Origin: Glandiceps talaboti
Taxonomy: Eukaryota > Hemichordata > Enteropneusta > Spengelidae
NCBI RefSeq assembly: GCF_964340395.1
Contig: NC_135560.1
Span: forward strand, 24,646,675-24,710,674
DNA length: 64,000 nucleotides
Reading direction: 5' to 3'
The notes beneath the pieces are model-generated. The model ran no database searches. It was not told the origin of the DNA and saw only the letters and a program-made list of their open reading frames with translations. Shown here piece after piece: positions 27,801 through 37,208 of the stretch. Position 1 is the stretch's first letter; each line of letters opens with the position of its first letter. Made by a program: the position numbers and the translations under genes.

Positions 27801-29260
27801 ATCTGATATTGATCAATTCACTCATTAAGTTTTAAAACTATTTTTTTCTTTCCCTGGCTACTTTGCTCTCAGCTGTATCTCACGCCACTAAAAGTCTGAG
27901 GCTGTATGTAATTCTCTCTTTATTGACTAAATAAAGACTCCTTGTCCATTCTCTTCTTTTAAAATTAAAACACCTCTAATCTTATAATTTGGGAGAGATC
28001 AGTTACCGCTAGAATTTGTTTTATGTCTAATCTTCTGGGAGATTATCACACTGGACAAACAGTCGATCATGCATAAACTAGTATATGCATGATTGACTGT
28101 TTGTCCAGTGTGATAATCTCCCAGAAGATGAGAGATAAAGCAAACTGTTAATGTAAGTGATCTCTCACCAATTATAAGCTATGGGGTGTTTTAATTTACA
28201 TAAGGGGAGAATGTTTAATGAAAACAGCTGAAAATCAGAAAAGTAGCCAGGGAAAGAAAAAAAAATTTTTTTATCACCACAAAACTCAATGAGTCAATTG
28301 ATCAATATCACACACAAAATAAGTTATATTCCACCACAAAAAGTGATCATTCAATCAATCAATCATTCAAGCAAATAATAAATAAATAAACAAATAGATC
28401 GACTAATTGTTTGATCAATCAATTACATGCTCGCTGACCCCTGTGGTATAGTTAGTTCCTCCCAAGCACCCAGACAATAAAGATGTACTCAGTGTATTTG
28501 GCATGCTCTTTCCCTCTGAAGACCCACTTGAATCGGCCTGTAAGCTACCCTGAGAATCTCTCAGTTCACAGGCTCCAACATGTTATGTGAATGGATACCA
28601 TGCGTACACCAGTGTACAGACATATCACAAACAAATTTCACACTAACTATGCACAATTAAAGATGACAATACTGTAGTTGGTATGCTTATTCTTTACTTT
28701 TGGAACTTTGTCAAATTTTTATTAAATTCTGTTATAACATTCTACTATTTGTACAAGAGATCAGATACTGTAACACATCAGGACTCAGGAGTTTCTGCTA
28801 CCATCATCATATTTGCTGTTGACCTTGACCTTTTGGGTCAAAGTCAAGCCTTTTACAACCCATAATAGGCTTGTCTGTCAGTCTTATTGTTATACATGTA
28901 TGTACCAAAACACTTGCTGAAACGAAAATGAAATTTAGCATACATATTTTTATACAGATATGGTTAGATCCATGTTTAATGAAAACGTTGCCATCATTTG
29001 TATAATTAATTATAATTACCCGTTAGCTATTAAACATCGAACTTGTTCACTTCTTCATCAACTTGCAAGATTTACGATTTGTATTTGTTTTTCTAATTTC
29101 AGCACCTCCCCCATCCTATGCTGCACTGTACTCTGGTGAGAAATCTATCAAAGATGATGAAGATAATGACTATTTATTTGGACAGTCGGATTTTGCTCCA
29201 AAGTACACCTATTATAACTTTGGTTCAATGGACCAAACACAATCTCAAAACACAATATAA
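17910..29260 (+). CDS. ARRDC: Alpha-arrestin (arrestin domain-containing protein, ARRDC2/3/4/TXNIP group)
   Basis: Family members are endosomal/plasma-membrane adaptors that link cargo receptors to NEDD4-type WW-domain ubiquitin ligases. Exons: 17910-18027, 21153-21287, 22154-22389, 23590-23772, 25074-25274, 26341-26509, 29103-29260. All phases agree and the joined CDS is 1,200 nt, 399 aa (human ARRDC3 is about 414). The N-terminal arrestin fold spans about 1-160, with VHWTES and the RPWKFDHN segment. The C-terminal fold spans about 170-335, with the CCLCCATGPI cysteine segment typical of this subgroup and IGTIPL. The tail has PPSY at 350-353. The start is the first ATG in frame and gives MGKLKNYDIVF, a usual alpha-arrestin N terminus. 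I cannot separate ARRDC2, 3, 4 or TXNIP orthology. Only one PPxY is visible, whereas human ARRDC3 has two. Confidence 0.94.
18290..19035 (-). mobile_element. LINE remnant, reverse transcriptase C-terminal part, in arrestin intron 1
   Basis: Conceptual translation of the minus strand in changing frames shows blocks typical of the C-terminal part of Jockey/I/CR1-type LINE ORF2: NIVKC-VISFTNKRK, VYKIKDLGIL, CKSFKSV, IDKLERVQRKFIKFL-like, and ESFTELCKSF-PTL. The order is right but multiple frameshifts and stops are present. It is an old, 5'-truncated copy. No intact endonuclease or RT catalytic motif is seen. Confidence 0.75.
20063..20396 (-). mobile_element. tRNA-derived SINE, copy 2
   Basis: On the minus strand it starts TGATGGCTGAATGGCTTA (A-box region). 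It carries a perfect B box GGTTTGAGCCC at 20331-20341, then a body with the CAGGGAGTTCAGGAAGTAT block also present at 3459-3714, and ends near an AATAATCAG tail. The RNA polymerase III boxes plus the shared body support a SINE family rather than a tRNA gene. Located in arrestin intron 1, antisense. Confidence 0.82.
20438..20672 (+). repeat. 78-bp tandem repeat, 3 copies
   Basis: Near-identical units containing TTAGCTACCTATGTAGTTAT and AATAGGACAGATCAG, next to the SINE at 20063-20396. Confidence 0.92.
21575..21840 (+). repeat. (TATG)n/(TG)n compound microsatellite
   Basis: Tetranucleotide ATGT blocks alternating with GT blocks in arrestin intron 2. The Met/Cys/Val and Thr/His ORFs across it are artefacts. 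Confidence 0.98.
23497..23532 (+). repeat. (CACT)n microsatellite
   Basis: About nine CACT units, 60 bp upstream of arrestin exon 4. Confidence 0.95.
23855..23920 (+). repeat. (TGTGTC)n microsatellite
   Basis: About eleven hexanucleotide units in arrestin intron 4. Confidence 0.96.
24420..24890 (+). repeat. Two-copy direct repeat of about 300 bp
   Basis: The segment starting GAATGGCGGCC is repeated from GAATGGCAGCC near 24715. Each copy contains AACTGTAATA, CAGATGCAAG or CAGATGGAAG, and a CTTTGACCTT-rich end. Probably part of a dispersed repeat; family unknown. It lies in arrestin intron 4. Confidence 0.65.
26991..28445. mobile_element. Foldback DNA element, CACAGGG family, copy 1
   Basis: Ends CACAGGGGTCAGCGAGCATG and its complement, flanked by the perfect 7-bp duplication GTATAGT at 26984-26990 and 28446-28452. 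The arms are several hundred bp long and meet at a near-perfect palindrome around 28025-28140. No transposase ORF is seen, so it is non-autonomous. A LINE fragment is inserted in the left arm (about 27117-27806). Without it the element would be about 750 bp, nearly all inverted repeat. Located in arrestin intron 6. The superfamily is uncertain; a 7-bp duplication is unusual. Confidence 0.88.
27117..27806 (-). mobile_element. 5'-truncated LINE, ORF2 C terminus, nested in foldback element
   Basis: The minus strand gives the end of a LINE ORF2: a KLQHIQSSAA segment, then VLKDLHWLPVEQRVRYKIL, then the frame at 27321-27566 with GDRAFSVYAPKLWNSLP and FKKSL. This is the classic tail of Jockey/CR1/L2-type elements. 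At least two frame changes or stops interrupt it. The 3' end on the plus-strand left is an (ATA)n tail. A short TGATA duplication borders it and the arm sequence resumes on the other side, which shows the insertion order. Confidence 0.85.
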
Positions 29261-29720
29261 ATAATGTTATCATGTAAGCTGGAAGTCTCATCAGCAATAT
29301 TTAGTCTTTTGAATAATTGATGGTTTTTAGTAAGGCACACTTCAAATTCAACATTATTAGGTATATATGTGTTAACCATAACAAAATGCATATGTCGTAT
29401 ATAGTTTGTTGATCTAGCTTATGGTTTTAATGAATAATTTGCATGATTTGCAGTAATTATGGTATATCTTAAGAATGCACACTTCAAATTCCACAGCATT
29501 TGGTACATACATCAACCATAATACACACACATGTCCTGTAAAGCCTGTTGGCATAGTATTTATTTTTCATGAGTAATTTACATAATTAATTAAATTTGGT
29601 AATTAATGAGATTTGGTAATTATGGAATATCTATAGAATGCTAGCTTCAAATGTCATATAATTTGGTATATATACCAACCATGACAGTGCAAGTACAGAG
29701 ATATTAGATGGCTTAGAGTA
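29261..29720 (+). repeat. Diverged repeats of about 165 bp after the arrestin stop
   Basis: Three degenerate units marked by CACACTTCAAATTC or variants and ACCATAA-type sequence. They look like the complement of the repeats at 51110-51530. They probably lie in the arrestin 3' UTR; no AATAAA is evident near by. Confidence 0.5.
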
Positions 29721-30419
29721 ATATGTACTAGTATTAGAGTTTCTCAAAAATATATTATTGGCAAAGGAGTTGATTTTACCAGCTACATGTAGATGAATCA
29801 TGAAATTTTGATTACTGCTTTCTTTTCATTAACAAGAAAGTACTCTACTGTTGGAACATATTTAATGTATTTTAGCACTAAACATTTTTATCTGAAAGAC
29901 AATTTTTCCCATTTGGTGCAAGTATGTAGGAAATAGAACCCAGCTTAATTCTGATGTTGTGTAGTATCTTGTACCTTGTACCTTGTAGTCTCTACTTCCA
30001 AAATTACCACCAGGGTCAACCAGCTTAATTCTGATGGCAGTTGTAGTGGGCATTTAAATGGATCTTGTGGAGTTCTTGGTGCAAAAAAAATCATGATTCA
30101 AAATTGACACATTCTCTACACAAAAATGTAAACCTCTGCAAATCTGAATTGCAGCATACAATGGTCACATAATTGCACTTGTTTAACTCGCCCAGACATA
30201 TATATATTGATCTGGACCACTTCCTTGAAATACAGTGTTGTTATATAAATTATCTCCATGGCTTCCAGGTTGTTAACAAACAGCTCATTTTGATATATGA
30301 ACTTTTATGAAATTATTTCAGTGTTTTTTTTGTGCATGGAGTCTGTACTGAAACAGTATTTCTAAAAGCTATTACCTTATCATATATAATTTTAATGGTG
30401 ACTTAGAGGCTGACATTAT

Positions 30420-31560
30420 ATAATGAAACTACCCCGTAAAGTGTTACTTGAAACCATGTTAGCATGGAGAGAGACATACAAAGGCCATAGACATAGACTA
30501 TAGACTGAACAAGAAATCACAGTGACCCGGAGGCTGATATGTATAGTCAAGACTAGATTAGATTAGACTAGATTAGATTAGATTAGATTAGATATAAGCT
30601 TTATTGTCCATAAAAACATGGAAATTCATCTTGGCACCAGGCAAACACCAAATGTAATAAAAGACAAGACACACGTACAGACAAAAACACCAATGTAAAA
30701 CTGAGGGTATACATCTAATTAAAAAAAATAAATAAATAAAGACTATCTTAGAAAGTGTTATTGATAAAATAAAGACTGTGATACAAAGGCCATAGACATA
30801 GACTGAACAAGAAACCACAGTGACTTGGAGGTTGATGTGTAGTCAAGACTACCTTAGAAAGTGTTATTGATAAAATAGAGACATACAAAGGTGAAAGACA
30901 CAGGCTTAATAAGAAACCACAGTGACTTGGAGGCTGATGTGTAGTCAAGACTACCTTAGAAAGTGTTATTGATAAAATAGAGACATACAAAGGTGAAAGA
31001 CACAGGCTTAATAAGAAACCACAGTGACTTGGAGGCTAATATGTAGTCAAGACTACCTTAGAAAGTGTTATTGATAAAATAGAGACATACAAAGGTGAAA
31101 GACACAGGCTTAATAAGAAACCACAGTGACTTGGAGGCTAATATGTAGTCAAGACTACCTTAGAAAGTGTTATTGATAAAATAGAGACATACAAAGGTGA
31201 AAGACACAGGCTTAATAAGAAACCACAGTGACTTGGAGGCTGATGTGTAGTCAAGACTACCGTAGAAAGTGTTATTGATAAAATAGAGACATACAAAGGT
31301 GAAAGACACAGGCTTAATAAGAAACCACAGTGACTTGGAGGCTGATGTGTAGTCAAGACTACCTTAGAAAGTGTTATTGATAAAATAGAGACATACAAAG
31401 GTGAAAGACACAGGCTTAATAAGAAACCACAGTGACTTGGAGGCTGATGTGTAGTCAAGACTACCTTAAAAAGTGTTATTGATAAAATAGAGACATACAA
31501 AGGTGAAAGACACAGGCTTAATAAGAAACCACAGTGACTTGGAGGCTGATGTGTAGCCAA
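30420..31560 (+). repeat. 102-bp minisatellite, about 8 good copies, split by an insertion
   Basis: Unit GTGACTTGGAGGCTGATGTG plus 82 bases, best from 30735 to 31560. A degenerate copy lies at 30420-30550, separated by the retroposon fragment at 30552-30745. Because 102 is a multiple of three, a 34-residue repeat is open on the minus strand. This is not a gene. Confidence 0.92.
30552..30745 (-). mobile_element. Retroposon 3' end with (TTAGA)n tail
   Basis: A GATTA repeat followed by TATAAGCTTTATTGTCCAT, closely like the end at 11866. It interrupts the 102-bp minisatellite. Confidence 0.5.
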
Positions 31561-31812
31561 ACTACTCTACCCTTAAATTGTTATTGCCAAAAATAGAGAT
31601 ATACAAGGACTAAAGATGTAGACTGTAGCAGAATTTGAAAGTACAGTGACTTGCAGGCCGCAACAGAATTTGAAAGCACAGTGACTTGGAGGCTGACATG
31701 TATGTAATGAAACTCCTTCAAAAAGTGTTTATGTAATCAAATAGAAACTACAAAGCTGAATGTGAAATCAGCTGTTGTAAATTAAAATGTACTTTAAAAA
31801 AAAAGGTTTTCT

Positions 31813-31992
31813 TGTACTGTAACTCAATCTGATTAAAATCTGATATGGTGAAAGCGTCTAAATACTTTGTTTACCTCTATTTCCATCGTTTCACTCGGTA
31901 CGAAAACAAACGACACAAACGATGGAAATAGAGGTAAATAAAGCATTTAGACACTTTCACCACATCGGATTTTAATTAGATTGACAGTAACT
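31813..31992. mobile_element. Short hairpin MITE
   Basis: About 180 bp. Left arm CAATCTGATTAAAATCTGAT through TTCCATCGTTT; right arm is its near-perfect complement, with a loop of about 25 bp. No coding capacity. The terminal motif CTGATTAAAATCTGAT recurs at 53403 and, slightly changed, at 59495. Confidence 0.85.
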
Positions 31993-32314
31993 ATGACTAC
32001 TGTCAATGTCAGGTGCACATATTTATTTGTTTTTGTACCACAGATTTAAAGACACCTATAGATGTACAAGTATTGTGAAACTTTATCATCCATTTTATAA
32101 CCAGATGGTTATAACTATTATATATTTGAATGTCTTGTTACAAACAGATTCAAACTTACATTGTAATGGTAATCAAGGTATTAATTGTCACTTTATCACA
32201 CCAATTTTTATCATTAAATGGTGCACTTCACTACCACGGTACTATCTAGTAATGTTGCACAAGTCTGAGTGTTTGAAGTTGTTTGAGTCTGATTGAAAGC
32301 ATATGTGCGCATAT

Positions 32315-32367
<53 letters not shown>

Positions 32368-32402
32368 TACATACATACATACATACATACATACATACAT
32401 TT
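32315..32402 (+). repeat. (CA)n(CATA)n microsatellite
   Basis: CA repeat joined to an ATAC tetranucleotide repeat, 500 bp upstream of HACD3. Confidence 0.98.
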
Positions 32403-32878
32403 ATTTTGAGTGCTTCTGTATAGGCAGGGGTTGCAGATTTGAAAACACTTTCATCAAAGGAAATGTCAGATAGTCTCTAGCTTGCTTATTGCTGCAGGGA
32501 GATGCTTGATGGTGAATGGTCAAGGTTCGATTTAGAGTGAACATATACTGAGTGGTCATTATATATACCTATAATTTATATTACATATATACTCTGCAAG
32601 CAAAGCTATGTACTCAGGCACAGACAATACAATAATATGAATATATAAACAAAGAAATATATGTTTAATTATTATTTTCATATTTGTACAGACATAGTTC
32701 TGTGACAAAACATACGTATAGAGATATATTGTGATGTACGAGTTATGACAGATGAGGGTGCACGAAAATATCACGAATTATGATATAACGAGTGCTGTGA
32801 TCAGGATGGTCCATTGTCAGTTTGTAATCTCTCCATCACACTTGACATGCTTCGATAAGCTTCGAACTCTTCACTTCG

Positions 32879-32891
32879 CCACTAGGTGGCG
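32879..32891 (+). promoter_or_regulatory. CTCF-like site just upstream of HACD3 start
   Basis: CCACTAGGTGGCG matches the CTCF core consensus CCASYAGRKGGC. With one more base it forms the palindrome GCCAC-TAG-GTGGC, ending 10 bp before the ATG. Binding is inferred only. Short sites of this kind also occur by chance. Confidence 0.4.
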
Positions 32892-32900
32892 TGTTCCATC

Positions 32901-35900
32901 ATGGCAGAACATCCAAGTCCGATTGTACTTTGGGCACAAAGAAATGATAGCATTTCTCTAAAAGTTGACCTGAAAGACGTGCAGGTGAGTAGAAGTTATC
33001 GTACTAAGTTTACAGACATGTGCTTGCAGTAGCGTCTGTATGCAACGATCTGTTCATTACAGCATGATTACAGTAAGCCACTGACTGTAAAGTTAGCGGC
33101 TCCTCAGGTCGTCAGCGTCATATCGTGTCACGACCCATATATTATTAGTCCCATATTAGTCCAGCTTGCGGGTCTACATTACTGACATGACCCTCAACAC
33201 ATAAAAGAAGAACGAAGAAAAGGAGAAAAAAGAAAGGAAGGAAAAGGAAGAGACGACTTACTCCGTATGCAAGTAGGACTAGTCACGAATAGTCACGTTC
33301 TCGCTATCTACATAATCTCAGACCTAAAAAGATTTTAGTGGTCTGAGACTGAGACAATCTAGACGGTAGACCTTAGTAGTTATCATGGCCTTTCATCCCA
33401 AAGTACTAAGTTGGAGTACACGTAATTATAAATTACTATAAATGCACCACTGTCTTTATTCCTGGGCCCTAGGGAACTGTCATTATTTATTGCCTTGGGA
33501 AATCAGAGGAATCGACAAAGAACGATGAAAAATTAGAGTACCCCCCTCCTCTCTTTTAAATTTGCTTTTATATAGCATATATTGTACCATTTGTATTAAT
33601 TTTGCAGGCATGTCACTAGATTTTTTCATCAGGAGAATTAAGTATATAGGTGGAGAGGACAGCATAGCCTAGTCTAGTAGTAACAAGACATTGGATCTTC
33701 ACTCAAAATGTTGCTGAACAAAAACCGAGGATGACACTACCTCTCTTGTGAACCCTGAACAGAGCCTTCGGCGCTACACTATGCGACTGCGGTTAGGGTC
33801 TAGTAGCTAGACTAGGCATAGCCATATACTGGACCCATATGGCAAAGCTGGGGGCGAGTATGAGAAGAGGTTTTTCCCACATCTCTGACAAGCGCGAAGC
33901 CAGTTTGAAAGTTTTGAATGAACCAATTTTGATGCTGTTTGGTGAAATCTTAGAATAAATCAAAATTTGTTTTCAAAACTTAACCAATTTAATGAGTATA
34001 TTTGCAACAAATATCAAAACATTTCCACTTCTAAATTTTTGAGAATTTTGGAGAATGTGTCTGTAGTAATATTGAACCTGCTGATGATAATACATTACAG
34101 TTCTGCAATTTTTTTCTGACTGTTGGCTTTTATTAATAAAAACCGTACTGCTTGGAACCCAACAGAGATTTCTGTGCTTATACTGAATAACAACATCATT
34201 TTTGGTATTGAATGTAGATCCTCTGATTAATTGATAATGAAATACATCATGTATATTGAAGCAGCTCAGGGATTGTATTTTTGTGTCACCCTTGCCTTTC
34301 CTCATTTTTCCAGTACCACCCTGTGTATATGTAATTTTTAAGTGACCCTCCCTAATATTCTCTGAACTGATGCCCATGCTTTAAATAATGATGGCTCCAT
34401 TTAGTTAGGAATGGTTCACACTGTCGTAACTAATTCATAGACACCAAATGTAACTAAAACCCAAGCTTCATAGCTGTTTAGGGTATCATGTTTTGTTCAT
34501 CAAACATTCAAAGTTTACTTTGTGACCATAAACTAAAACATAAACACCATACTGATGGTGCCTAGTCATGATTATTCATTGTTCAACTAGTACATGTATG
34601 TGTGCTTAGTTCCATGAGGAAGCACTAGAAGACAATGAGGACAATGAAGATGATATAGAGTTTTTGTTTGGTGTTTCTTGGCAATCACATGAAATTCATG
34701 TGATGTGAAATCATGAAATGATTCTCCGGAACCCAAAGTTCATGAAAATACCACTATTTCCTGGAGTGGTGTTACCCTTTAAGTATATGTGATCTCATAG
34801 TACCCAGTTGAAGCATATGTACATACAAATTTACTGTAAGGTTGGTTTTATAGGTAATACTGTACTCTTAAAATTCAATCATCATAATAATTAATATTGT
34901 TATTTTTTGCACAGAATGCCAACGTTGATATACAGGACAAGGTTCTTCATTTTAAAGGTAGGTATCTACCATTTCATTGCTATGGTAACTAAACTTTCCC
35001 ACAGTATATGATGTTCTTTATCATTTCATGTAGCAGAAAGTACATTTTCTGTTTGACCTGATGTCTGTCAAAATATAATAGTGTTTTTTATGTGATGGAC
35101 AGCATACTAGTATACAAGTCAGAAAAAAATAAATACTACTGTAATAACAAATTATCATACTCATAGTACCATAGAGGAAGGTGTTAGAGTTATTCTTGTA
35201 GTTTGAAAGAAGTAATTACAAATCACCAAACCAGGGCCAAATATTCATTTATTTCCTTAATGGTAGATGTCTCTCATATCATTCCTAGCTTGTACTAGAT
35301 CTTGTAGTAAAATCTTGGATCTGACCTCAGAATGTTGCCAAACAGAAGCTGAAGGGTGACAGTACCTCTAGTATGCAGTACATTACCTCTTGGGCAAGCC
35401 CTTGATTGACTATATGGTAGCTTTTAAAGTAAGCAGAATTACCCAAGGGTGTAGCAGCTGCTGGACTAAGCTTGTACTTGCTTGCACATAATGTAGTTTT
35501 GTCACTGACACAATTTATCAGTTGGCTGCAATGGAAAAGCCAGTTTACCATGATATTTTCTTGACTGTCACTCAACAAATCCAACATACAGATGTTGACA
35601 GCTTCCCTACCCAGAGTAGTGCATGACATTCCTTCAAGGAAGAAAACTACAAGAAACTTAATGCAGTCAGATCCATTGTTCCATTAAAGTAAAAGCCAGG
35701 GAATGGACTGTGTAGAACTATGCTTATTTTATGTACTATCACTCTCTACTAGTTAACCAATTAAGTACAAGCTAAGGATTCAAAGGAAGGGACTGTGTAG
35801 AGTTACATTTAGTTTATGTACTATCACATACTAGTAGCGAACCAATAGAACAATATTGGTTACTTATCATCTAGATACAAACGGTACTTCAGTACTGCTT

Positions 35901-37208
35901 GTGAGATATATTTGACATGTGTGCTTACTGTTACTTAGTGTTCAGCTGAGACCATCACATACTCAATTTTAAGACACTGTAAAGTCTATATGCACCATTT
36001 TAAGGAGTGTTTGGTGTCAAGTTAATTGTCATTATATTTGATTGACAGGTATTGGTATTGGTGCAGGTGGTGAACAAGTCTATGAGTTTATCCTGAATTT
36101 CTATGATTATGTAGAGCCCAAGGTAAGTACATGGAACTACTGCTTACTAGTTATAGAATTGTAGATACCTGCAATACCATTCTACCACACACTAGAGGGC
36201 AGTGTGCCCTTTAATGATAGCCAAATTTTGTTGTTGTGAGTCAAAATGAGAAAAACTGTGAGTCACCACATAGTAAGAGATAGGGGAACACCAAATTTTG
36301 GTGCGTCACTAGAAATGATGTGTGTCAGTGGCGCATCATATTGGCTTAGATGGCACACTGCTAGAGGGTCAAATAGAACAAAAAGGTCTACTTATCATGT
36401 GTGTCTAGTATGTGTAGCGCATATTAAAAGCAGAAGTTACCTTTCAGGTACCTAGAATTGCTGAGATTAGATAGCATACAACATTTGAATGATGATGGTA
36501 CATTACGCATATTTCAAAATACAGTTATTTTGTTAATGGTGGTACATGTGTAAAATATATCTTGAGTTCCCAGGTGTTCTTACAGTTTTCTCCACCAGAT
36601 TGTTGTACAAGGTATAGAAATGTATGCCAAGAAAAGTTTCACCAGATTCCTTTGTTACAATGTTCCCCATCAAAATTATGGTTGATGGAAAGAAATCTAT
36701 GTAAGGTTTACCAGATTTCCCCCCTCAGTTACTGAGGTTACAAAAACTTATAAAAAACTGTGTGTCATGATCTACGTCTGAAATATGTTTGCTGCCTTGG
36801 AAATGTTCCATCCACTGTACTGTTGCTTCACACATAGGAATCAAACTTTAGTGTTTTTGATGTCATTTCCAATCCATGCAAACCTCTCATAGTGAATGTG
36901 TGAAAATAATGAACTTTTTTTTTTACAAAGTTTGATATAAATTTTGAAATTAAATAGAAAAAAACCTTCTGATTTGTGTACCTTAAGGTCAAAGAGGAAA
37001 TAAAAGAATGAATAATGGGTAATGTATGTATTGTGTGATATTACAGAAATGTGTGTACAGAGTGACACCACGTTGTGTGGAGTTTAATGTAGTCAAGGAT
37101 GGAGCATACTTCTGGCCAAGACTCACAAGGAAGGAAAAGAAACCAGTCTGGCTGAGAATAGACTTTGATAAGTGGAAAGATGAAGATGATACAGAAGAGG
37201 AAGAGGAA
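32901..37208 (+). CDS. HACD3: HACD3 CS/p23-like domain exons 1-4
   Basis: Exons 1-4 code residues 1-121. Seen: VLWAQR at the start (human VYWAQR), KVLHFKG, YEFILNFYD, FWPRLTRKEK and DFDKWKDED followed by an acidic run, the usual end of CS-domain proteins. This domain distinguishes HACD3/4 from HACD1/2. In vertebrate HACD3 it is linked to chaperone-type or Rac1 interactions; whether that holds here is unknown. Introns 1 and 4 are repeat-rich. Confidence 0.93.

Noticed and set aside
30748-31560. Minus-strand ORFs with a 34-residue repeat
   Set aside because: Caused by a 102-bp minisatellite unit that happens to be stop-free.
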